From NCBI GenBank assembly GCA_037044905.1, contig JBAOKB010000148.1, forward strand, positions 1-64,000: DNA of 64,000 bases, written 5' to 3'. The notes below the pieces were generated by a model. It ran no database searches. It was not told the DNA's origin and saw only the letters and a list, made by a program, of their open reading frames with translations. The translations under genes and the position numbers were made by a program. The stretch comes from Hortaea werneckii (lineage: Eukaryota > Ascomycota > Dothideomycetes > Mycosphaerellales > Teratosphaeriaceae). Each line of letters starts with the position of its first letter. Within the stretch, counting starts at the first letter, position 1. This document shows positions 10,222 through 19,564 of this stretch, piece after piece.

Positions 10222-12015
10222 ATGGGAAACGAGGGATCCAAAATGACTCCGGAGGAGCAAGACGCACATCAGGCTGCGCATCAAAGAGAGGTCGATGCGC
10301 AAATAGAAGCGCACTCGGAAAAGTTCAGGCCTGAGATTAGGGCGGAATATGCGAGGCTTGCAAAAGAGAAGCGCGAACGCCTTGAGCGAGAGGCAGCCGA
10401 TAAACAAGCTGAATCTACAGTCGCCAAGAAACCGCAACTCGTACGATCATCGAAATCGGAAGCCGTAGCTAAGCCAAGGCCAGAGCAACCCATCGCCACA
10501 AGTGAAGAAGATGGTCTATCTAGATCCACGAGCAAGGCTTCGTCGCGCGCCAACAGTCTCTCAGCAGTCCATGCCGCTGACGCAACTAAGGAGACAGCGA
10601 AAGAAAAAGATGCTTTAGCAGGTTGGGAAGCAAGGAAGAGCCGACTTTCTGAGGTCGCCCGAAGGGCAGACAGCGACAGCACCCGATCGAACAACATTAC
10701 AAAGCCGAGACACGACACCAACCAGGGATCTAGCACCGATAACGGAGGGCACTCTCAAGCGGCATCTCTAGCGGCACCCATATCGCACAAGCGGCACAGT
10801 GTGTTTAGCGACGAGAGACGTGCGAGTGTATCGAAGCCCAGGAAAACGAGCGCAACTAGTATGGTGCAGTCCACAGGCGGGACAGCTACTGTCGGTAGGG
10901 TCTCCGGCCTGGACCGGATTCCAAAGAAGTCCGTTGATAACAACAACATCGACAGCGGCAGTAGAAGGAACAGCAGTCACCGTCAGGGCGAGAGCGAGAA
11001 CTTGACTGCGATGAGCGCAGAGCCCCCGGATTGGTACCAAGCTCTCAAGCCAAGTGGTGGACGTGTTCGGGGTACAACATACGAATCCGGTATTATAGCT
11101 GGGGTCAAAGATGCTATCAACAAGGCTAAAATGCATAGAGGGAGTAGAAACGACGCTGGTCTCCGAAGCCAATTTGAGACGCTGTCTCGCTATCTCCACA
11201 AGGCACCCTTCATGCAGGTGACAGGGCAACTACTTCGAGATAACCGCGTACTACATAAGCAGGATGGCCTTCAACAGATCTTTGACCCCGAATACATGGC
11301 GGGAGTTCCATATCCCGAATGGTTGCAGGCCGATGCGAAGGAGTTGTACAACAAATGGCGTAATAGGAATTTTGAAACAAACCTGTTCTGGGGTCTTGAA
11401 GCAGGAAGGGCTGCAACTCGGCATGCAGAAGGAAGGGCTACTACAATCGATTGGAACGCCGTCAACCGTGTCTCTTGTGATCACCACGGCAATGCATCGA
11501 TCGTCAATGGTCAGTGGTGGCCTCTTCAGCTCTGCTTGCTGCGTGACGGGGCGCATGGACAGTCGCAGCAAGGCATCCATGGTAAGAAAAGCCACGGTGC
11601 ATTTTCATGCGTTATCGCTGGTGGGCTTGCGCCGGATAATCAACCCTATCCGAACATCGATGAGGGAGATACGGTGTACTATTGCGGAACAGACAGCAAT
11701 GATGGCTCAGTCACGGAGGGCACATCCCGACTAATCGAGAGCAAGGAATCTGGTAAGCCAATTCGACTCATACGATCGCACAATCTGAAGAATGAATACG
11801 CACCCGAGAAAGGCTTTAGGTACGACGGGTTGTATACGATTGTCGATTTCGAGATGCTAGATCCGCCCAATTCGAAGAGGCAGCGACACAGGTTCAAGAT
11901 GGTAAGGGTACGAGGACAGCCACCAATGCGTGGCACGGGGGATGGCAAAAGGCCAACAAAAGAAGAGCTGGAACAGCTGGAGCTCCACAGAAACTTCAGT
12001 GGCTTCGCTGGCTGA
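10222..12015 (+). CDS. SRA-YDG domain protein with N-terminal myristoylation-like motif
   Basis: Single-exon, 597 residues. The C-terminal half (about 400-590) reads as an SRA (SET and RING associated)/YDG domain: GAHGQSQQGIHGKKSHGAFS, SCVIAGGLAPDNQPYPNIDE, GDTVYYCGTDS, then GTSRLIESKESGKPIRLIRS and GFRYDGLYTIVDFEML, which contains the YDG signature. SRA domains bind modified cytosine in DNA (UHRF1, SUVH proteins) and also occur alone in fungi. Residues 1-70 are highly charged helix and 70-270 are Ser/Arg-rich disordered. No SET, RING or nuclease domain is visible. The N-terminus MGNEGSK fits the MGxxxS N-myristoylation pattern, odd for a chromatin reader. Ligand and role are unknown; the domain call is fairly firm. 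Confidence 0.83.
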   Translation: MGNEGSKMTPEEQDAHQAAHQREVDAQIEAHSEKFRPEIRAEYARLAKEKRERLEREAADKQAESTVAKKPQLVRSSKSEAVAKPRPEQPIATSEEDGLSRSTSKASSRANSLSAVHAADATKETAKEKDALAGWEARKSRLSEVARRADSDSTRSNNITKPRHDTNQGSSTDNGGHSQAASLAAPISHKRHSVFSDERRASVSKPRKTSATSMVQSTGGTATVGRVSGLDRIPKKSVDNNNIDSGSRRNSSHRQGESENLTAMSAEPPDWYQALKPSGGRVRGTTYESGIIAGVKDAINKAKMHRGSRNDAGLRSQFETLSRYLHKAPFMQVTGQLLRDNRVLHKQDGLQQIFDPEYMAGVPYPEWLQADAKELYNKWRNRNFETNLFWGLEAGRAATRHAEGRATTIDWNAVNRVSCDHHGNASIVNGQWWPLQLCLLRDGAHGQSQQGIHGKKSHGAFSCVIAGGLAPDNQPYPNIDEGDTVYYCGTDSNDGSVTEGTSRLIESKESGKPIRLIRSHNLKNEYAPEKGFRYDGLYTIVDFEMLDPPNSKRQRHRFKMVRVRGQPPMRGTGDGKRPTKEELEQLELHRNFSGFAG

Positions 12016-12222
12016 AACAGCAGTGGCGGCGACGCTTGCTTTGACACGGACGGCACACGAGACCGAAAGGCGGTTTCACTTTGCTTCATTGGGGCGATTT
12101 CACTATATTGTGATACAGCTCTACTCTACGTTCTCAACTGTCACTCTGGATGAGGAGCAGCTTCACTTGGAAGCGGCCCTCTGGAGCTCAACTTCACGTG
12201 TACTTAGCATTTCAGATATCTC

Positions 12223-13542
12223 TCATGAGCTCACGACTTCATCCAGCACTTTCACATATCCCTTCACCTCTTCTTCTGTGGAACCGATTAGTACAATGAT
12301 CCACTGCCAGAGTGTAGATATATGTGCTCGACTTACCAGTGTTGTAGTGCAACAAGCTCACTCTTACCACCCCATCCACAGGATCCAAGCCCATCACGTC
12401 TTCAGCCAGTCTGTTGGAGTAGAAAGCCCCCCATCTGCAACCATAGTTACTCTTCGCCTCAATCGCCTCGACGACTTCCCTACTACTACGGCCTTTAACC
12501 GTGAAGCTGATCACCGGAACCCTTTTCGCGCTGTCTGCTACCGGCTCGCCGCGGATCTGGTACACGTCCGGCTTGCTTACAAGATAATCTATAAGTATCT
12601 TCTGCAACCTCTCCTCGTACTCTGCGATTTGGTCCCACGGCACAGTCTGCAGGTATTTACACACTTCGGGGATACTAGCTGTCAATTCGTAGTTTGCCGC
12701 TGCCAGGCCGAGCAAGTTCTCCAGTGTGTCTGTGGGCTTGAAGAAGTGCCCGAGCGTATGCATGTGCTTCTGGGCGTTCGTCGAAGCGTACAGACAGGCG
12801 ATATGCGGGCCGTAGACCTTGTACCATGAGAAAGAGTAGAAGTCCACTCCTAGGTCTTTGACGTCAATCGCCCGATGAGGAGCGTAGGCGACCGCGTCCA
12901 CGCAGAGTAGGGCTCCGGGAACTTCGTGCACTGTCTTCGAGATGGCTTTGATGTCGCTGATTGTACCCAGGATGTTGCTCGTGTGCGTGCAAGTCACGAG
13001 CTTCGTTTTGGGGGTCATCAGGCTCCGCAGCCGGTCGCAATCCAGCTGCGGATTGGTCTTGGAAGGCGAGTCCCACCATTTCAGCGTGCAGCCTTTGACC
13101 CTGGCCAGCTCCACCCATGAGGCGATATTCGCTTCATGGTCAAGCTTCGAACAGATGATTTCGAAGTCCGGCGTGATGTAATCGATCAACGACATGGAGA
13201 GGTTCCGGAAGAGCTGGGTCGTAGAGGGTCCCAGGACCACTTCCGTAGGCGAGGCATTGATGTACTTCGCCACAGCTTCGCATCCTTCTGCGAAGATCTT
13301 GGTGCTAGCTTGTCCTACTGGGTAGCTGGCGCCCAGCTGAACATTGTTGTTGAGAAGGTAGGCGGCGATTCTAGGGAAAGAATTTCAGTACGCTTGATAA
13401 CACATGACAAAGTGCGTCTGTCTTACGCATCCACAACTTCCTTGAGGACCTGACTTCCGCCGGCATTGTCGAAGTATACTTGTTTCTGCGATAATGCTGG
13501 GAAATGCCGTCTGACAGCTTGAACGTCGAAGGTTGATGCCAT
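12223..13542 (-). CDS. Class V PLP-dependent aminotransferase / cysteine desulfurase-like protein
   Basis: Three exons: 13542-13427, 13370-12337 and 12275-12223, giving 400 residues. Intron 1 has GTAAGA and CCCTAG ends; intron 2 has GTAAGT, branch GTACTAATC and CCACAG. All phases agree. The first exon supplies the expected start (MASTFDVQAVRRHFPAL, then VYFDNAGGSQ) and the last restores the usual ending (HYNTEEEVKGYVKVLDEVV). The PLP lysine is the K of FSWYKVYGPH; the cofactor aspartate is in LLCVDAVAYAPH; LDHEANIASW is also typical. This subgroup of SufS/IscS-fold enzymes is often annotated as cysteine desulfurase-like but lacks an obvious catalytic-cysteine loop, so the reaction is uncertain. 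Its 3' end nearly meets that of the SRA gene (convergent). Confidence 0.88.
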
Positions 13543-13990
13543 GTCGGAAGATGGTAACAAATTCCAGTGGGAATGATACCAAAAGGATGCGGTATGCTAT
13601 CTTTTGGAAGACTCACAAGGTGGCTAGCTAGCTTTCAATTCATACAGCTGTCCGTCAGAACCCAAGGATCTAAGAGGCGTCGGTTGAATTCCTATAGAGT
13701 AAGTACCTTCCTAATTGGGATGGGCGCCTAAGCCGCGGGCAAGAGACGCCCGAGAGCAGAGACGTGAGACTGTCTCTCAATTCTTGTTCCCCAGCATATC
13801 CCACAACATCACATTTCATAGCCACCGTCTGGAATCACACATTGCTAGCGGCACCCTTCGAAACGTCAATGTCTTGATACTCGATTACTGAAACCTATCT
13901 TCCAAGACGTTTAGACTCCCGCTTGGCTCAGAAGATCTCAATTACGAACAATCAAAAAAAAAAAAAAACCAGATATTCCTCTAACAAAAA
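13543..13990. other. Intergenic spacer with oligo-A run
   Basis: About 450 bp upstream of the PLP enzyme and downstream of the next minus-strand gene. A run of about 15 A lies near 13953-13968. No gene is visible. Confidence 0.4.
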
Positions 13991-15724
13991 TCAACCAGAT
14001 ATCAGCCGCTCGCAAAAGATATCCCACAGCTCCTTAAACCCCTTGCGATCCTCTAAATACTTGTTACTATGGTCCCTCATAGCGTCCAGATGCGCTGAAG
14101 TACCCGCTTCCCTGGTCAAGAGCCTTTGCTTACCCCAAGTAAGATGCACAACAGCTTTGCAGATGACTTTGGTCCGATAGCCATTATCGACGCTCACACT
14201 ATCACGAGACCGTGCCCGCGCAATTTGCACATCATGGGGCACGTTCGCGTTCCCTCGCCGACGGTCCTGCTCAGCGAGAAGCTTCTCCCCGAGCTCGCCA
14301 CCCCCTTTCCGATATGCGACCAAGCCCGGGAAGCAGACGACCCGAACGATCGCCTCGTTGCGATGTTCCTGTCCCGGCTGGAGCCGAGGCCGCATACGGC
14401 CCTGGATGTCTAGCTTCTGGTAAGGGCTTTCGTCGAGCATTTGCCAGAGATTGACGCATTCCATGCGACCGGGCTCGAACTCTTCGTCCTTGAAAGTCGG
14501 AGGCCAGTAGTAGACCACTTCGTCCAGCTGACGCATCCACCTGCTCAGATCTGCAGCTAATGCGATTATAGCAGCGAGATCGTTGAGTCTCATGTCGGTA
14601 CTATCCCTTTTCTTTCCGCGGGAGACAGAGATAATCGGCAGCAGAAGCTGTTGAAGTTGCAGCAGAAGCTTAGCTTTCGCCTTTGCTAGCTGATTTTGAT
14701 CTTCTTTGTCGATCTGAGAAATGTAATCTTGACATATCTCCGCTCTAGCTTGGGTTCGTTGGAAACCTGGAGCTTCATTAGCTTTACCTTCAAGGCGGTG
14801 GGTTGACACAGCGCAGACGTCCTTACCATCCTTGTCAAGAAGATCTTCTTGTATCTTATTCAGTTGTCGCTCCTGTTGCGGTGTCGCTCCGAACCACAGG
14901 GCACCGAAGACATGTTCTTTCAGAGCCCTTGCGATCACGCCGATTATCAAGGCCTTACGGGTGCCGCTACTTTGGAGTAGTTCTTTCCAGGAGTCAGTTC
15001 CGTCCGGCCCGCCAAGCGCCAGGCAACCGACGTAACTAATGGTCTCTGCATGTTGGGGCTGGAGAAGATGACTGAGTGGATCACTGGCTGCTGGTAAATC
15101 GGCGAAATCTTCTGCGTACTGCTGTATCATCTGCTTCAGAGTGTCCATAGTTTGACAGACAGTCAAGTCTTGAGACTCTGGCATCAGCCTCTCAGGCCGC
15201 TTTGGCAATGTTGTGTGGTAGCTTTTGTTTCCAAGCTGGCTGTGTCTGTGGGGAGTGGCTACTTCAATATCGCCTGACGAATCTGACGCGTAGGCATAGT
15301 CCGGGTAAGGCGATCCAAGTGGCGGATCGCCTTGCGTATATGTTCTTGCTGGCGACATGTTTCTGCTAGGCAGAGATTCGTCACTATCTTCAACATCGCA
15401 TCCCATATCGAACCTTCCAGGATCTCCTATGTCTCTCGTGTACATTTTGTCGTCTTCATCGCTGTCAATGGCAAATCTCCGTTCCGCCATTGCTGACCTC
15501 GCGGGACTTTGATGCCGGTGGTTTGCATGTGCAGGCGTAGGTCCCTGCTCAAGACGTCGCTTCCAGCTGATATGTCTTTCATCTTTCGCTGGAGACGCTG
15601 TACGAGTGACGCGCTTCGGAAGAGACAGGCCAGATGCATCGGCAGCTTTCGGTGGCGGGAGAGTGCGCTTGCGCGTGCTTGCAGGACTACTGCCTGAGGT
15701 GGCAGGTCTGCGCTCTTTTACCAT
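13991..15724 (-). CDS. Hypothetical protein, basic disordered N-terminus and helical C-terminus
   Basis: Single-exon frame of 577 codons beginning MVKERRPATSGSSPAS. I do not recognise the family. Residues 1-180 are disordered, rich in Ser, Pro, Arg and short acidic patches (DSDEDD). Residues 180-577 look folded and mostly helical, with an LLLQLQQLLLP segment in a Lys/Gln-rich helix and a Trp-containing C-terminus (GFKELWDIFCERLISG). No signal peptide, membrane span or zinc motif is seen. Composition suggests a nuclear protein (weak inference). Confidence 0.65.
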   Translation of the reverse strand: MVKERRPATSGSSPASTRKRTLPPPKAADASGLSLPKRVTRTASPAKDERHISWKRRLEQGPTPAHANHRHQSPARSAMAERRFAIDSDEDDKMYTRDIGDPGRFDMGCDVEDSDESLPSRNMSPARTYTQGDPPLGSPYPDYAYASDSSGDIEVATPHRHSQLGNKSYHTTLPKRPERLMPESQDLTVCQTMDTLKQMIQQYAEDFADLPAASDPLSHLLQPQHAETISYVGCLALGGPDGTDSWKELLQSSGTRKALIIGVIARALKEHVFGALWFGATPQQERQLNKIQEDLLDKDGKDVCAVSTHRLEGKANEAPGFQRTQARAEICQDYISQIDKEDQNQLAKAKAKLLLQLQQLLLPIISVSRGKKRDSTDMRLNDLAAIIALAADLSRWMRQLDEVVYYWPPTFKDEEFEPGRMECVNLWQMLDESPYQKLDIQGRMRPRLQPGQEHRNEAIVRVVCFPGLVAYRKGGGELGEKLLAEQDRRRGNANVPHDVQIARARSRDSVSVDNGYRTKVICKAVVHLTWGKQRLLTREAGTSAHLDAMRDHSNKYLEDRKGFKELWDIFCERLISG

Positions 15725-16162
15725 GATTTCGTCAATGTATCAGTAGGTTTGAGAAGAGAAGAATGCTTACAGTCAGTCGACAAGCGGGAAACCTCACATT
15801 AAAGAATGCAGCCAGGGGTCGGAAGGGCTGTTTGCTTTCTGTTAGCCTGCATTCCTGATGCAGCTCCTGGATACTTTTCGCGAGGCAAGCTGTCTCGCTG
15901 GTTGATGGGAATATCTCTGTTCAAAATAGAATATTTGCACAACAATTACAGAGGCAGAAGAGCTGATCTGAGAATGAATACCATGAAATATGCTTAGTAT
16001 TGCGCCGTTTGTCAAGAGCTCGTAACCGCCAATGACACTGAACGAATTGAGCAATACGCATTCCTGGTCTCGTGCCTGCAAGACCAATGACCAAGCGTGA
16101 TAGCCCTGAGCATCCCACTGTGCATCGCTGAAAACACTGCTACACAGTCATGTCGCGGTCGA
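15725..16162. other. Intergenic spacer
   Basis: About 440 bp between two minus-strand genes, probably the promoter of the hypothetical at 15724 and the 3' region of the F-box gene. Nothing distinctive is seen. Confidence 0.35.
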
Positions 16163-17596
16163 CTACCTCCACGTCGCGAAGCTGCTCAGAACTTTCTTGA
16201 AATAAGACTCGCACCTCGAAGTGCCACTTCTGCGCTTCTTGCTGCTTCCAGCGCTCTCCATGTGATGTCCTTGGTGGACCTCACCGCGATTAGAAATAGG
16301 TGTCGGGGCCACCGGACATGGCCAATTCCTTGGACTCTGCAGCGGAAGCGCAGGTAATGGCTTAATCGTGGCTGCCCGTCTATCTGGAACGACCGGTACT
16401 GTCTTCAGAGTCGGCACTTTTGGTTTGACATGAGGTCGGGGCTCGTTCGTTGCGAAGACATCTTGCCACTCGCCTTGCGTGAGCTCTACGTCTTGCAACT
16501 CAACCTCTTGAAGACTTTCGCTGTTCCATCTGATCAAGGCGTCTATCTCTGCCGCTGACGCCCGCGCATTACAGACACTGAGTTGCCTCAATCTTGCGAA
16601 TCGTATGGACGGGTGGACCGCTGTTCGGTCTTTGTAGCTTGTTCGGTTCGTCCTTGCCTTGGTCACTGCCGTGTGTGGCAAGCACGTGAGTGGGAATGGC
16701 CCTCTCTGGCCCTCCCAGCAAATATTGAGCGTGATGAGCCCCTTGTGAAAGCCACGTAGGTAGCGGTAAAGCATCGCTTGCTCTTTCCGATCGCCCTGGG
16801 TCATCAGCCGAAGCGTAAGATGCTTAATCCTTGACCAGATCCTTGTCGACGCAGGCGTAGTTCCATAAGCAGCATGAGGCATCAAGTATTGCAGCGCACT
16901 AGGCTCTATAGATGACAAAGACAGACTTTGGAGAGCGCGACAATTGATGCGCTCGACTGCAAAGCGTAGTGACATCAGTGCGAAGTCGACTGTGTTCCGA
17001 GCGCCCTTCGTCCGAGGACCGTAGCCTGGGCAATTTATGGTCAAATGCTCTAGATTGGGAAGGGCGGAAAGCGCTCGAACGAATGCGGAGGCGTTGGTCG
17101 ATGCATGGAAGAGAGCTGGATACTGCCTTGTCAAAGCCTCAGTAGTCGCAAGATCGCCGTACTTCGGATTCTCGGTATTCGATCGCTCAAGTCGTGGTAT
17201 GTACGTGAAGGCCATCTCGGTGCCACTAGCGGGATCAACAAGAGGGGGTAATGTTGATTCCGCTGTCTGGGGGAATTTGAAGCTCAGCTTTCTGACATGG
17301 TGGCCAATACAATCCAGCGCAGCCATCTTTGCCGGTTTGGTGAAAGTGTTCGTTCGAAAGGTGATGTAAAGGTCACGGAACAGCGCTGGAGCTGCTCGAG
17401 TAGTGATTCCATGGCAAGTCAGGCGGAAAGCCTTCAAGTCTTCTTTAGGTAGGAAGGACAGGAAGGTTTCGCGACACGTATCGTCGAGCCAGAATCTCAG
17501 AAACGTGCTGCTTTCACATTGTACAAAGTCGCATATGGAAGCATAGTTCTCGAGAGCTGGTGGCAATGTCAGCGACGTCAACCATGAAGAACTCAT
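16163..17596 (-). CDS. F-box-like protein
   Basis: Single-exon frame of 477 codons. An F-box-like helix set lies at about residues 43-75 (FLSFLPKEDLKAFRLTCHGI followed by APALFRDLYI), the usual degenerate form in filamentous ascomycetes. Downstream are leucine-rich segments (LSALPNLEHLTINCPGYGP, CRALQSLSLSSIEPSALQYL) expected to form a substrate-binding solenoid. By family it would bind Skp1 in an SCF ubiquitin ligase; the target is unknown. The start at 17596 leaves 40 residues ahead of the F-box; an upstream exon cannot be excluded because the frame just before it (to 17840) is also partly open. Confidence 0.72.
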   Translation of the reverse strand: MSSSWLTSLTLPPALENYASICDFVQCESSTFLRFWLDDTCRETFLSFLPKEDLKAFRLTCHGITTRAAPALFRDLYITFRTNTFTKPAKMAALDCIGHHVRKLSFKFPQTAESTLPPLVDPASGTEMAFTYIPRLERSNTENPKYGDLATTEALTRQYPALFHASTNASAFVRALSALPNLEHLTINCPGYGPRTKGARNTVDFALMSLRFAVERINCRALQSLSLSSIEPSALQYLMPHAAYGTTPASTRIWSRIKHLTLRLMTQGDRKEQAMLYRYLRGFHKGLITLNICWEGQRGPFPLTCLPHTAVTKARTNRTSYKDRTAVHPSIRFARLRQLSVCNARASAAEIDALIRWNSESLQEVELQDVELTQGEWQDVFATNEPRPHVKPKVPTLKTVPVVPDRRAATIKPLPALPLQSPRNWPCPVAPTPISNRGEVHQGHHMESAGSSKKRRSGTSRCESYFKKVLSSFATWR

Positions 17597-19564
17597 GGTC
17601 TAAGAATACATTGTTCAGATCCGGTGTCGATTTCGCCGAAAAGCAGTTTGCTTCCGCCACTTGCGCCAGTGTCGGCCGACTTGATAGAGGCTGCTGCTGC
17701 TGTTGAAACGCTGGAGAACGAATGACAGGGCCCGGACCCCATTGTACCAGGCTTTGTTCTAGTTGGTGAGCTGTGCATGCTTGCTGCGCATTGAGCTTTA
17801 TGGTCTTTGAAAAAAGTGGATTATTGCGAAAGTGCGACAAATCTCAGCGATAGCAGGAACATGGGAAATGGTGAAGAGTAGAGTGCGGCGGGGAACTTGA
17901 TATGGGAGGTCATAATAGACCATCGCTTCGGACGCAGAACCATCTTTGCAGGTCACGTTCATCCTACCATGCCAGAGCACGCTGGCGCAGTTAGCTCATG
18001 ACTGGCCAGCAACTTACCGTAGTTGAAGTCGTGCATCAATCGCAGAAGTAGTGAAAGATACATGAAGCATTTCGATCGCGAAAACTACACGCCAAATACA
18101 CGAAGATGGCACGAAGCCAGCTATATGTATGGCCGTCTGGCGAAGGAAGCTGAAAGGCCGCATGGGGTTTCATCGGTGCGTATCCGGCTTCGAGGCAGAC
18201 CATGTGTGTCAGGTTGATGATTTAGGCGTAGCGAAGTGTGGCGAAAATGATGATTGGGTGGCAAGGGCGCTTATGCAGGTGTTTGATGCACTATCGGCAG
18301 ATGTGCACAGGCACGGTCTTTTGTATCCGAGTGCCAGGCTGCATCTACTACAGTACTATACGAGAGCTCGTCGCGTTGTTGTGAAGTCGCGCAAACGGCT
18401 GAGCTCGCTTCGTCCAGACGTGTCTGCATGGACTGTGGTCTACTAGAAAACGTGTCGGCGGCAGGTATCGGAGACGTGCCCGGCAAGATTCAGACAAAGA
18501 GAAATTGTCCGGGTGGTCTTCAGATGATGCAGGCGCCGCCCGTACGGACTGGTGGCGTTGGGGTAGAGGGTCGGTGTTCTTGCGCAAGCCGTGCCCACAT
18601 TCAACCAGCAGAAGAATGGGTCAGACAAGAGCACTGGCGGGCACATTTGCATCTGGGTAGAGTGACAACCACGGGCAGAAGCGACAGGCGCGCGTAGAGG
18701 AAAGCCAAGGTTAAACGTCCCCGCTGTCGCGGCTCCACTGCGGAGAGGAATTGGCTTTTCGATGGCGCCGGTGGGCGCTACATCTTTTGTTCACGTTCAA
18801 CCTTGAGCAACCGCACCGTTCTCGCCAAGCGTTTGGGCGCCTCTGAAGGGCAGCTCTGGAAGAGGAATTCCATGCTCTAGAGACTTTAGTCTGTGATTGC
18901 ATCGAGAATTATGCTTTGGGCACGTGTTTCACCGTCCACAGGCAGTCCCGTGTATAGGTGGTCGCTTAAGTCCGATCGGCAATCTTCTAGATCGTAACCC
19001 CGACATTCCAGACCGCGTAGGCGTGGTCCAACGCGACCACCCCCGGTATGCCTAGTCTCGCGTAATCGCGCTGCAGAGCACCGCAAAGGCTGCGCACAAC
19101 GTTAGGAGGTAGGACGCACTAGTCCCGGCCAAGAGCATGAAGGACCGCTGGTAGAGCTCATTCTTCCGCCTCTCCACCTACCACGACGAACAACCTAACC
19201 GCAACATCACCACCACCTAACGGTCGAGTGGGTAACTCGAACATTTACCGGAACCGTAGAGACCCGCACCACGGCCTGCTCATGCATGATCGCAGCGCGT
19301 CCAGTTGCTGAACTTCTTCGCTCCCTATCCTCCCACATGAGACACCACGCTCGCTTTCCACGGGACGCCGGGTATGGGACTCGCACCTAAAACTGGAGGG
19401 CACTGCGGTCAAGACTCCAACTCATCGGCTTCCGCGGCTGTCGAGGACTGGAGCTGGGATTGGAGTTGATACCCGAGGCCAGCGAGCGGAAGACACATCC
19501 TACAAGCTGTCAATCAAGACCAGTTCGTCGTTTCGCAGCCTCTAGGTCGCCACTCGTCTCCACG
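17597..19564. other. Long intergenic region upstream of the histidine kinase gene
   Basis: About 2 kb between divergent genes. A short Gln-containing frame near 17514-17840 (minus) and scattered small frames near 18000-18700 have no recognisable domain or consistent splice pattern. The last 400 bp likely include the long 5' leader of the SLN1-type gene. No RNA gene or repeat is recognised. Confidence 0.35.

Noticed and set aside
11930..12829. A 299-codon plus-strand frame
   Set aside because: It overlaps the end of the SRA gene and runs antisense through the class V PLP enzyme; the composition is that of an antisense shadow and no domain is seen.
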